From Heterohyrax brucei (lineage: Eukaryota; Chordata; Mammalia; Hyracoidea; Procaviidae): 64,000 nt of DNA. The notes under the pieces are model-generated. The model worked only from the letters and a program-made list of their open reading frames with translations, was not told the origin of the DNA and searched no databases. Where the stretch lies: NCBI GenBank assembly GCA_028571685.1, contig CM053140.1, forward strand, positions 145,747,701 through 145,811,700. Reading direction: 5' to 3'. Each line of letters opens with the position of its first letter. Position 1 is the stretch's first letter. Position numbers and translations under genes: made by a program. Shown in pieces: positions 46,787 through 56,899 of this stretch.

Positions 46787-46956
46787 TTGAAAACCCTGGT
46801 GACATAGTGATTAAGTGCTATAACTGCTAACCAAAAGGATGGCAGTTTGAATCCACCAGGAGCTCCTTGGAAACCCTAAGGAGCAATTCTAAGCTGTCCT
46901 ATAGGGTCACTCTGAGTCAGAATCCACTCAACAGCAGTGTGTTTGGTTTGGTTTTG
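46787..46956 (+). repeat. AfroSINE, sense
   Basis: AAAACCCTGGTGACATAGTG, GGCAGTTTGAATCCACCAGG and a tail GAGTCAGAATCCACTCAACA. It sits between the mariner derivative and the transposase relic. Confidence 0.94.
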
Positions 46957-46959
46957 TGT

Positions 46960-47850
46960 GGCTTGCCTGTTGCTGTGGCACTGGAAACTATGCCATTGGT
47001 CCTTCAAATAATGTGTCTTCCAAGAAGAGTGTCTCATCTCTGAACTTTAATAAAGCAAGTTCTGTAAATGATACAGTTTTAATCGTTTCCTTATTTTGAA
47101 ATACATATGGTGAAATTATGTATGGAAAGGAACTTCAGGTAAATGGCCACTGTGGAACCTTCCAAATGTGGCCAAAACTAACCAGTTATCATAGCCCAAT
47201 ATCTTTCACCGTTGATAGTCACAGACTCTCTTCATTCATCTTGGAGACAATAAGGGCCAGTGATTCTGCTGGACCAAAATTCACACTAAATGATAACTTT
47301 GGGGGAATGAAGTGGATGTTCTTAAATCTCCATTGGATTTTCATCACTTCAGATGTGACAGTTTTGTTTGCTAACAAAACCATTCGTCCAAACATGGACC
47401 TCATCGTTAAAGATGACTTTTTGGCCAAAAGCAGCATCAACTTCCAGTTGCCCCAGAGCCTAGTCGGCAAATGTACAGCACAGTCTATGGTCATTAGACT
47501 TCAGTTTTTGAGTTAATATAATTTTGTAATGATAAAACTTCAAATACAGATACAAAATCCAACTAACTGTTGTCAACAAAAGGCCCAGTTCTTGGGCTCA
47601 GTGAGAAATTATTGGGATGGATTCTCACATCCACTCTGATGAACAGTGGTGATATTTTCACTGGAAAGTGTGGTTCATTGATGCACAGGTATTGTCTGGC
47701 AATAGACCCGGTTGTCTCAAATTTATTGATTAAATATCAAATTGTTCTCTCAGTGGGATGATTCGTGTATGATAAATTTCACATGACACACAGAATGTTT
47801 GGTGAATGGAATATCCATTGTGATAATAAAGTTTAATAATTTCTAGTACT
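46960..47850 (-). pseudogene. Tc1/mariner-superfamily (IS630-like) transposase relic
   Basis: One minus-strand frame, with several in-frame stops, carries an ordered set of motifs. Near 47580-47480 are AQELGLLLTTVSWILYLYLK, then LTQKLKSNDHRL and TFAD. At 47411-47340 are VIFNDEVHVWTNGFV, SKQNCHI and SDENPMEI, followed by HPLHSPKV, ITGPYCLQDE, VTINGERYWAMITG and FWPHLEG. This order matches the helix-turn-helix end and the catalytic core of a DDE transposase common in insects and other invertebrates; D in FNDE is the first catalytic residue. The region expected to hold the second aspartate (about 47090-47060) is frame-shifted and unclear, and the C-terminus is lost. It differs from the mariner at 45676. 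Terminal repeats were not found, partly because a SINE and an LTR abut it. Confidence 0.72.
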
Positions 47851-47981
47851 TTAGAATTGCATAACTTTTCACAGCTGTTTGTCAAGACAAATCAAAAAAA
47901 CGTGATGACATGGCCATTGTAGCTTCACAAATATTACTGCTGTAAGTGGTCAAAAATAGAACATCCTTATTGGAAGATCCT

Positions 47982-48530
47982 TGTTTTAGTCAGCTAGTGT
48001 TGTTCTGATAAAAATATCAGAAAGTGGATGGCTTTAGCAAAGGAAAGTTTATTGTTACATAGTCCAGTAGGCTACAAGTCCAAATTCATGATGTCTACTC
48101 CAGGGGAAGGCTTTCCCTCTTGTCAGCTCTGGAGGAAAGTCTTTGTGTTGTATCAGTCTTTGGTCAGGAAGCATCTTGGTGCAGGAACCTCAGGTCTGAA
48201 GGATGCGTTCTTCTCCCAGTGCTGCTTTTTTGATGGCTTGAGGTTCCCAATTATCTGCTTGCTTCCCTCTCTTTTTATCTCCAGTAGGATGAGGATGAAA
48301 GGATAAAAAGTGGTACAAGCCTCACTCCAAGGAAGCTGCCTTAGTAAGGGTGTTGCAGTCCCTCCCTAATCTTCTTTTAACATAATTATCCTATTAGCCA
48401 CTGGCAGAGACTAGGATAACCAGCATATGAAAATCACAAAATGGAGGGCAATCATAGAATACAGGAGGCATGGCACAGCCAAATTACTGTACATATTCAA
48501 GGGAGGGGGAGGCAGAAGTCAATCATGACA
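47982..48530 (-). mobile_element. MaLR-type LTR, antisense
   Basis: TGTTTTAGTCAGCTAGTGTT opens and AAGTCAATCATGACA closes the element. Flanks ATCCT and ACCCT are a near-match 5-bp duplication. It closely resembles the 46164 copy (CAGCTCTGGAGGAAAGTC in both), so the two may belong to one subfamily. Confidence 0.87.
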
Positions 48531-48551
48531 ACCCTTCACTAGCAAGGTCAC

Positions 48552-49103
48552 TGTCTTAGGCTGGATTCTCTAGGGAAGCAAAACCAGTAACATGTATAAT
48601 ATGTAAAAGGAAAGATTTATATAGGTAAACAGCTCACACAATTGTAGAAGTGGAAATGTCCCAAGTCCTAGATCAGAGCACAAACCTCACACAGCTGTAT
48701 AAGCTGGTGAACTCAAGGCCAGCAGGTCAGATTAGGGTTCCAGATCACAGGCTGTGCAGGTCAGTGGATCCCAAGATGGCAGGTGAGACTGCAAGGGTTC
48801 TGCTGACCCATGGAGTACGGGGCTGGTGAACCCAGGAACAGCAGATCAGGAAACAGGGCTCTTACTCTGGGGCTGTGAGGATCGATGAATCCAATAGCTG
48901 CTAGTTTAAGTCCTGAGAACCAGAGGAAAGAAGAGAAGAAGGCAGAAGCGGCTAGCAAAGTGAGCAGATGGAAGTCACTGGTAGAAGGCAGGAAGATGAA
49001 GACTGAGGGTGAGTGGTGAGCCGTCACAGGCCCCATCCCTGCCACTGTTTACAGCTACCAAACATTGGTCCAGCCAAGTTGATACACAGTCTTAACCAAC
49101 ACA
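48552..49103 (-). mobile_element. LTR-like repeat of a second type, antisense
   Basis: TGTCTTAGGCTGGATTCTCT, AGGGAAGCAAAACCAGTAA and GGAAAGATTTATATAGGTAA, then alternating 'GATCGATGAATCC' and 'GCAGGTCAG' blocks, ending GCCAAGTTGATACACAGTC and ACCAACACA. Orientation and ends are LTR-like (TG...CA), but the sequence differs from the other LTRs here. Confidence 0.6.
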
Positions 49104-49309
49104 CTGCCATCCTCTGCAGAAAACTACTCTCCTTTTGCAAATGGAATGTCGTGGAATGACTCATGTTCCCTGGAAAGTCTGTAACAATTCAGCTGGGCCA
49201 TAATTACTTGTATTGCTGGAATTCCTATCTCTATGATGTTAATAAGGGTAGATGGGCACTGTTGTGTTGGTAGAGCAAGATTCAATATGTAAGCTTGTTT
49301 TGTGCCTTG

Positions 49310-49621
49310 AGGTAGTCTCTTGAGATATAGCGGTGAAGAGCTAGCAGAAACATCTGGGGACTTCATACCACCAAAAAGCAGTTCCAGGAGCTGAGCTCAT
49401 CCTTTGGAAAGGGCTAGAATCCCTGCACTTCAGAAGCTTCCAATGCAGGGGAAGATTGAAGACAAGGACCTTCTTCCTGTGCCAGCAGAGAAAGCCTTCC
49501 CCTGGAGCTGATACCCTGAATTTGGACTTTTAGCTTACTGCACTGCTACAAATAAAATTCCTCTTTTCAAAGCCATCCATTTGTGATATTTCTGTTAGAG
49601 AGGCACTAGATGACTAAAACA
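49310..49621 (+). mobile_element. MaLR-type LTR 3' part, sense
   Basis: CTTCATACCACCAAAAAGCA, CCAGCAGAGAAAGCCTTCCC, the poly-A-signal region AAATAAAATTCCTC and GATGACTAAAACA match the 3' half of the 29642 copy. The 5' half is missing. Confidence 0.75.
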
Positions 49622-50166
49622 GTCACCCATAGAGGACAGGTTTCAGCTGAGATTCCAGACTAAGACAAACTAAGAAGAGGGAACTGGCAGTCTATTTCTC
49701 AAAGAGTTAGCCAATGAAAGCCTTATGAATAGCAGCAGAATGTTGTCTGATATGTTGTGGAAGATGAGTCCCTCAGGTCAGAAAGCATTCAAAATATAAC
49801 TGAAGAAGAGCTGCCTCCTCAAAGTACAGTCATTCTTAACGGCATGGATGGAGTTAAGCTTTTGTGACCTTCATTTGCTGATGTGAAGTAACTCAAAATG
49901 AGAAGAAATAGCTATAAGTATCCATTAATAATAACACATAGAATGTACAAAGCATGCATGTAGGAAAACTGAAAGTTGCCAAAATGCAATAGTCAATTCT
50001 GAAGTACAACATTATCAGTGATAGGATGATATTCAAATGCCTACAAGGAAAATCTGTTAATACAACTTCTTTTTTAATTAACTTCTGCAATGTGGAATTG
50101 ATCAAATATGCAATCAGTTTGCATTGATACTTACTGGTGATTGGAAATCAAAAGTTGAAAACAAAG

Positions 50167-50330
50167 GAACCAAACCCATTGCTGTCAAGTTAATTTCAAC
50201 TCATAGCAATAATACAACAGGACGGAGTAGAACTGCCCTCGTAGAGTTTCCAAGGAGGGCCTGGTAGAACTGAACTGCCAACTCTTTGGTTAGCAGATGT
50301 AGCCCTTAACCACTACACCACCAGGGTTTC
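50167..50330 (-). repeat. AfroSINE, antisense, inside RTE
   Basis: AACCAAACCCATTGCTGTCA, then CGTAGAGTTTCCAAGGAGGG, then CCACTACACCACCAGGGTTT: complete and little diverged. Confidence 0.95.
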
Positions 50331-50700
50331 CAAAGAAGGAACACTAGTTGGAAAATAGAACTTTGGTAATAGATATGACATTGGAGATCCCATGACAGAA
50401 TGTTGCAAGACCAAAAACTTCACTACAAATACTTTTTTTTCACCCACATAAATGGTGACTCTACACATGGACCTCTCCAGATACACAGTTATCATATCAA
50501 CTACATTTGTGGAAAGAGACAATGGAAAATTAGAAACCATCAGTCAGAACAAAAACAGGGGTCAACTTCAGAACAGATCATCAATTGCTCATATGTGAGT
50601 TCAAGTTGAAGCTAAAGAAAATTAGAACAAGTTCACAAGAGCCAAAAATACAACCTTGACTATATCCCACCAGACTTCAGAGAGCATCTCAAGAACAAAG

Positions 50701-50809
50701 AAAAACCCATTGCCATCAAGTCCAACTCACAGCAACCCTAGAGGTCAGAATAGAACTGCCCCATAGGGTTTCCAAGGAGCACCTGGCAGATTTGAATCTC
50801 AAGAATAGA
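50701..50809 (-). repeat. AfroSINE, antisense, 5'-truncated, inside RTE
   Basis: AAAACCCATTGCCATCAAGT to GGAGCACCTGGCAGATTTGA. The head is missing. CTCAAGAA at both edges (about 50688 and 50811) is a likely target duplication. Confidence 0.9.
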
Positions 50810-52787
50810 ACTGATATATTGTACACTAATGACCAAAGCTCAGACGAAGATGTGGAATGACATAAAGGACATCATATATGACAAAATCAAGAGGTCATTA
50901 AAAAAATAGCAAAGAAAGAAAAGACCAAAATGGATGTCAGAACACACTCTGAAACTGGCTGTTAAATGTGGAGCAGCTAAAGTGAAAGCAGAAAATGATG
51001 GAGTAAAACAGCTGAACAAGAGATTTCAAAGGGCAGTTCAAGAAGACAAAGTATTTTCATGAAATGTGCAAAGATCTGGAGTCAGAAATGCTTGGCATTT
51101 CTTAAGGTGACAAAACTGAAGGAAAAATTTCAAGCTTCAAGTGGCAGCATTAAAGGATTCTATGGGGAAAATATTAAATGATGCGGGAGACGTCAAAAAG
51201 GGGTGGAAGAAACACAGAATCATTTTACCAAAAAGAAGTAGTTGATGTTCAAGCATTTCGAGAGGTAGCATATGACCAAGAATCTATGATACTGAAGGAA
51301 GGAGTACAAGCTTCACCAAAGGCAACAGTGGAAAACAGCTCTTAAGGAATTAAGGGAACACTAACTGAGATGTTTCAACAAGTGGATACAGTGTGGAAAG
51401 TGCTAACTCGTTTCTGCCAAGAAATGTGGAAGATAATTACCTGGCCAACAGACTGGAAGAGATCCATATTTGTGCCCATCCCAAGGCAAGGAACACGGAA
51501 ATTATCAAACAATATCACTAACATCACACACAAGTAAAACTTTGCTGAAGATCATTCAAAAGCAGTTGCAGCAGTACACCAGCAAGGCACTACCAGAAAA
51601 ATTCAAGCCAGATTCAGAAAGGATGTGGAATAAGGGATGTCACTGCTGATATCAAATAGATCTTGGGTGAAAGCAGAGAATACCACAAAGTTGTTTAGCT
51701 GTGTTTTATTGACTGTGCAATATGTGTGCATTATAACGAATTCTGGCTACCATTATGAAGAAAGAGAATTCCAGAACAATTAATTGTGCTCATGAGGAAC
51801 CTGTACACTAGCTGAGAGGCAATCTTTCAAGCAGAACAAGGAGATGTTAAATGGTTTCAAATCAGGGAAGATGTACATCAAGATTATATTCTTTCACCAC
51901 ACTTATTCAATCTATATGCTGAACAAATAATCTAAGAAGCTGGACTGTATGAAGAAGAACAGAGCATCAGGACTGGAGAAAGAGTTACTACCAAACTGAG
52001 ATATGCAGATGTACACAACCTTGCTAGCTGAGGAAGACATAAAGCTCTTACTGATGAAGATCAAATGACACAGCCTTCAGCGTGGATTACACCTCAACAT
52101 AAAAACATCCTCACAACTGGACAAATAAGAAATATGATGGTAAGTGGAAAAAAAATTGAAGTTGTCAAGGATTTTATTTTACTTGGATCCACAATCAACC
52201 CCCAAGGAAGGCAGTCAAGAAATCAAATGGAACATTTCACTGAGCAAATGTGCTGCAAAGGATCTCTTTCATGTGTAAAAAGCAAAGATGTGCTTTGAAG
52301 ATTAAGGTCCTAACTCAAGCCATGATAGTTTCAATCATCTTATATGCATAATAAAGCCGAACAATGAGTAAGGAAGATTGAAAAAAAAGAATTGATACCT
52401 TTGAATTATGGTGTTGGAAAAGAATGTTGAATATGCTATGGACTTCAGAAGAAATGAAAAGTTTGTCTTGGAGTAAGTAAAACCAGACTGCTCCTTAGAA
52501 ACACGTATACCAAGACTTTCTCAGATACTTTGACATGTTATCAGGAGGGACCAGTCTCTGGAGAAGGAATTTACACTTGGTAAGGTAGCAAAAGGTCAGC
52601 AAAAAAGAGGAAGACTCTCAGATGAGTTAACACAGTGGCTGCAACCATGGGTTCAAGAACAATAGCAACTGCGAGGACAGCACGGTACAGGGCAGTGTCT
52701 CCTTCTGTTGTACACTGGATTGCCGAGCCAGAACTGGCTCAATGACACCCAGTAACAACAACGATGTATGTACGTGTCAAGGAGCCC

Positions 52788-52980
52788 TGGTAACACACTG
52801 GTTAAAGCACTCAGCTGCTAATTAAAAGGTCAGTGGTTCAAACTTGCCAGCCATTCCCTGGCAGAAAAATGTGGCAGTCTGCTTCCGTACACACTTACAG
52901 CCTTGGAAGCCCTATGGAGTGGTTCTACTCTGACCTACTGGGTCACTGTCGGCTTGAGAGCAGAGAGTTTGACTTGATTT
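52788..52980 (+). repeat. AfroSINE long form, sense
   Basis: AGGAGCCCTGGTAACACACT starts the head. AATGTGGCAGTCTGCTTCCG and the CTTACAGCCTTGGAAGC segment mark the long subfamily. The tail is diverged. Confidence 0.9.
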
Positions 52981-52991
52981 ATATGTGCTAG

Positions 52992-52994
<3 letters not shown>

Positions 52995-53044
<50 letters not shown>
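52995..53044 (+). repeat. (TG)25 microsatellite
   Basis: About 50 bases of uninterrupted TG, followed at once by GATA/GGAT-type tetranucleotide units (53050-53098). It lies at the 3' end of a SINE. The histidine-threonine frames on the minus strand come from this tract. Confidence 0.97.
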
Positions 53045-53045
<1 letters not shown>

Positions 53046-53394
53046 GATTAGATAGATGATGGATGGATGATAAATAACCAGCAGGTAGGTAGACAGATAC
53101 ATAAATACAAACATAACTGTAGCTATGAATGTTGGTGTACATGTAGGTGCAGATGTAGATACCAAAACAGTTACAGATAAACAGATATATAGAACCCTCA
53201 ATCAAACACTTCAGACTTTACATAATAAACTGCAGATTTATAGTCCAGTACATGGATGCTTTGTTAAGTATATCCTTTTATCACGTGCTAAAGAATCTAT
53301 AGCTAGAAAGACTATTTTTTATTTCCCTGTGATGATTCAGAAAATCAGGAGCCGTGACTTGCACAGTTTTCCCTGTGCTTCCTTCTTCTTCCCA

Positions 53395-53735
53395 GCAACC
53401 ATTTGCCATTGGGTCAGCTGCAACTCATGGAGACCTCATGGGTGTCTGAGCAGAACTGTATGCCATAGGGTTTTCATGGGTGATTTTACAGAAGTAGAGG
53501 TTAAGTGCTATGGCTGCTAACCAAAAAGTTGACAGTTGGAATCCAACAGGTGCTCCTTGAAACTCCATGGGGCAGTTCTTCTCTGCCCTATAGGGTCACT
53601 GTGAGTCAGAATCAGCTCAATGGTGCTGGATTCTTTCATTTTTTAAATCACCAGGACCTTCTTTTGAGACTTCTCCAATCTTTTGCTTAGTGGCTGAGCT
53701 TGTTAGCTGTTTACAATACCTAGGAACTTCCTCCT
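53395..53735 (-). repeat. AfroSINE-related long SINE, antisense, split
   Basis: The first part ends GGGTGATTTTACAGAAGTAG. It resumes at about 53650 with CACCAGGACCTTCTTTTGAG and ends near TTGTTAGCTGTTTACAATAC. A sense SINE fills the gap. Confidence 0.65.
53496..53645 (+). repeat. AfroSINE, sense, 5'-truncated, nested
   Basis: Starts at AGGTTAAGTGCTATGGCTGC, so the first 20 or so bases are missing. TGGAATCCAACAGGTGCTCC and GTGAGTCAGAATCAGCTCAA follow. Confidence 0.88.
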
Positions 53736-55309
53736 TCCCCCAGCACCTCTTGGCTAATTAACTTCTGAAAAGACTCAAACAGCTCCCCTGTCAAACCCAC
53801 TGCCTTGGCTGTCCTCTGGCCTTCCCTGTGCCCTGACTCTGACTCTGGTGACCTACCACTTTTCACAGGCTTTTACTGTGTCTTTTGTTTGCTTCCCGTC
53901 TTCTCCACTGAAGAGTCCACTGTCTTTTTTACCTCTGTTTCTATCACATAGCACGATACCAGTTACCCTATTAGCAGACGTTCAACCACTGTGTGATGTA
54001 TGGGTAAATGCATCAATAAATTCTCAGATTTCTTGGGCTTCCATTTAGTAAAGATAACTCTTTACAGTTGTACATTCACCTCCCAAATTGCATTGCTGTG
54101 ATGGCCAAACTGTTCTTGAAAATTTCTTAAGGGATACAGGCATTTGAGATCTGAATATTAGGACCACAGACCTCCAAGTTTAAACCTGGAGTCTAGAAGC
54201 ACTGTGGACTCAGTGACTTCCCTGTGGGGTGGAAAACTCCCTGATGGTCAATTTTCTCTACCTGTGTTTTGATTCCAAAACAGATTTACAGATACAGAAA
54301 TTTTTCTGTGCCAAAAAAATGAAATTCAAATTCAAGAAGAAAGTAAAAAGGGACAGCAGCTATATCTCTAAGCAGAAGAAGACCCACTAAACGTTTCTTC
54401 ATGTAAAGCTGGGACAAAAACTTCCGGCTACTCCAATGTTAAGATTTTTAATCAGTTACTCTTTAACCTAAAACTACAAACTCCAGCAAAAAAAAAAAAA
54501 AAAAGAAGAAGAAGAAGAAATAACTTTTGCAAAGAAAAAGAGCAAAGAAAGCCCAAATTTTTCAAATTCAGAAAGCAGCTGAATACACACAGAAGATATC
54601 TGGATTATTTAAACATGCCGTTTAATGTGTGCTGTGTCCATACTGTGGATGCTATCCAAAATACCTTTGATTTTAGAAACACTTTTTTTCAGCCAAAACA
54701 TTTTAAATATTCTGTTGAGTTGACTGGGTGAAAATGAAAGTGTCAGGTGAAGGAACTAGAATGGGACAGGATTTTTGAAAACACCCTAACAGAGAAACAA
54801 TGCCTAGGAAAGGGCGGATTCCTTATACTGTTAACAAAGGAAGGAAAATGAATAAGGCAAAGTGGCCCTCACCAACTGCTCTTACTCAAAATAAATACAT
54901 TTGAAGTTAAACGTAGATCATCCTCACAGAAGACCGTGAATACCACCAAGTTTGAATCTATGAGACACAAATTGACAGAGGAAAATGCACTGAGCTGAGA
55001 TGTCTGCTATAGTACCTGATTTTTGTGAATTGATAATTATAGACTGTTTAGTCTTTTGCTTTTTCCTGGTCTAAAGCTATACTAATACTTTGGCGCTGAT
55101 TATTTTCACGCCCATTTATAATTTGAAGCAGGGGAACCTGGCATATAAGATCAAAATATGCTACATTTTAATTTCTTATGTGGATGTGAGAAGGGAAATA
55201 AATTATATAACACTTTCAATTTACGTAATGTGTGTTTGGGGGGAATTTTCCTCTGTGTGTATTTGGCTTTTAGATACATAGGTGTTGTTTTTTGGGTTTT
55301 TTTTAACTG
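53736..55309. other. Unassigned spacer
   Basis: Contains an A-run leading into (GAA)n at 54486-54520. Otherwise no recognised repeat or coding signature. Confidence 0.4.
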
Positions 55310-55764
55310 TTGGCTTTTTTAATAGGTTACGAAAGAGCTGAGGCTGTGTTCAAAAACAGCTGTTACTTTTATCTCCAAAAAAAGACAAGAAAAGAGACAA
55401 TTGGTTTAGTTAAATATTCTTTTCCACTAATGGAGCAGCTGTTTGACCTCCAGGAAAGTCAGCTTGAAAGAATTACAAGGATGTTGAAAGAGTAATTAGC
55501 ATGCTTAACCACACACAGTATTACATTGCTTATAGATTTGTATGTGTATGTGTGTGTATTGCTACTTCTGAAATTTTTTGCTTCCAGAAAAATTATAGTC
55601 TAATCTGTAAACATTTTTTAGAAAAACATGGTTATAGATTATGACCAGTCTTAAAACTCATCTCCACAAATATCAAATTTTTCCTGTTATGAACAATGTG
55701 TTATTCTAGGCCTGTAATGATATGTGATGTCAAATCTCATGCTCTGGTGCCTGGTTACAACTAA
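55310..55764. other. Spacer with an exon-like open frame
   Basis: A T-rich run (about 55286-55320) ends AATAG at 55325, a good splice-acceptor context. The frame then stays open to TAA at 55493-55495, about 56 codons rich in charged residues (EAVFKNS, QKKTRKET, LDL-like FDLQESQLERIT). There is no known family and no supporting upstream exon. Confidence 0.3.
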
Positions 55765-55932
55765 GGAAAAGTGAGACAGGATGATACAGTGGAATGAGGT
55801 AGAGTTTGGGGACCAGATTGTCCTAGATTTAAACACTGGTTTCACTGCTTACTGTATGTATAACCCCTTGATGGGTTATTTAATCTGTTTGCATGCCAGT
55901 TTCCCAATCAGTTAAGTAAGCCTATTAAGCAC

Positions 55933-56345
55933 CTGGAAACCCAAGTAATATAGTGGTTAAGAGCTATAGCTGTTAACCAAAAGATTGGCAGTTCGAACCT
56001 ACCAGGCACTGCTTGGAAACCCTATGGGGCAGTTCTACTGTGTTCTACAATGTAAATATAAGTCAGGATCTTGCAGAGTGACATCTATATGATGTCGTCC
56101 TGCTGACCTCATACTGGAGGAAGGGGAGTGGGTAGAGAGGAGGAGATAGGATACTGTTGGGAGGATAGGACATGTATGGAGCAGAGAGGAAGAGTGTGCT
56201 GTCACCGTTCAGGGAGAGCAGCGGAAGCTGCATATAGGTGAGTGTGCAAATTTATATGGGGATGTACATTTTCATTCAATCATAATAAATACATATATAT
56301 GTATATACAAGTCAGAAGCAACACAACAACTGGGTTTGGTTTTTG
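55933..56345 (+). repeat. AfroSINE, sense, split by an L1 tail
   Basis: Head and body are intact (CTGGAAACCCAAGTAATATA to TTCTACTGTGTTCTACAATG). The tail is cut at AAGTCAG (about 56061) and resumes at CAAGTCAGAAGCAACACAAC (about 56309). AAGTCAG on both sides is the target duplication of the inner insertion. Confidence 0.85.
56068..56305 (+). mobile_element. L1 3'-UTR end, sense, inside SINE
   Basis: GATAGGACATGTATGGAGCA and GGAGAGCAGCGGAAGCTGCA, then TGTACATTTTCATTCAATC and AATAAATACATATA. It is the sense version of the antisense fragment at 17578-17956, severely 5'-truncated. Confidence 0.78.
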
Positions 56346-56599
56346 TTGTTGTTGTTTTCATTAAAGTACCTGACACATATTGGGCAATCTGATGGAAGAT
56401 CATAATAATCATCATTCAACAATTATTTTCTGAGTCTCCACTAGGTACCAGCCTCCGTTCTAATCATCTGGAATACAGCAGCCAAAAAAAACAGCTAAAG
56501 TTCCTTAACCATGTAGAAATTGCATTCCGGTGAAATAAGACACACAATTAAAATATATACATTTAATTGTGTTATATTGTATTATCAAATACAATGAGT

Positions 56600-56672
56600 G
56601 CAGTTCTACTCTGGCCTCTAGGGTTGCCATGAGTTGGATACAACTCGACCTCACTAGGTTGGGTTTGGGTAG
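56600..56672 (+). repeat. AfroSINE 3' part, sense
   Basis: GCAGTTCTACTCTGGCCTCT and TTGCCATGAGTTGGATACAA, then GTTGGGTTTGGG. Only body end and tail remain, as expected for 5' truncation. Confidence 0.88.
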
Positions 56673-56732
56673 CAAAAATTAAGCAGGGTGAGGAGTATTG
56701 GTAGTATCAGATAATTTTGTGGTTTCATACAC

Positions 56733-56874
56733 CAAATCCAACCAAACCCATTGCCAAAGAGTCGATTCCAACTTATAGCACAACTGCCCCATAGGGTTTC
56801 AAAGGAGCACCTGATAGATTTGAACTGCTAACCATTTGGTTAGCAGCCATAGCTCTTAACCACTATACCATCAA
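56733..56874 (-). repeat. AfroSINE, antisense
   Basis: AACCAAACCCATTGCCAAAG, CCCCATAGGGTTTCAAAGGA and GCTCTTAACCACTATACCAT. A short deletion lies after the tail. Confidence 0.92.
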
Positions 56875-56899
56875 AAATTGTGTAAAATTTCTATGACAG

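Larger units (their letters stand above)
49622..52768 (+). mobile_element. RTE-clade LINE, nearly complete, sense
   Basis: At about 2.9 kb without its SINE insertions, this is the most complete RTE here. The 5' part (49790-50100) encodes the endonuclease start (compare DLNDVDGVKL at 25131-25336 minus). Reverse transcriptase spans about 51240-52300, including SPHLFNLYAEQI, a damaged YAD block near 52000 (LRYADVHN), and VVKDFILLGSTINPQG. The 3' tail is GCCAGAACTGGCTCAATGAC and AACAACAAC. Many frameshifts and stops make it inactive. Two antisense SINEs (50167 and 50701) inserted into it. Confidence 0.88.
55765..56400 (+). mobile_element. MIR SINE, sense, split by an AfroSINE
   Basis: Sequence around AAACACTGGTTTCACTGCTT, AACCCCTTGATGGGTTATTT and TGCATGCCAGTTTCCC follows the MIR core. 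The end TACCTGACACATATTGGGC appears after the SINE, at about 56366. The SINE clearly inserted into an older MIR. Confidence 0.7.

Noticed and set aside
47118..47516. 132-codon plus-strand frame as a gene
   Set aside because: It is the opposite strand of the transposase relic, whose recognisable motifs are all on the minus strand.
45676..47850. One large transposon joining the mariner and the other transposase relic
   Set aside because: The two protein remnants belong to different transposase types and a SINE plus a TA boundary separates them.
52912..53205. Minus-strand frames with His-Thr repeats
   Set aside because: They are translations of the (TG)n microsatellite.
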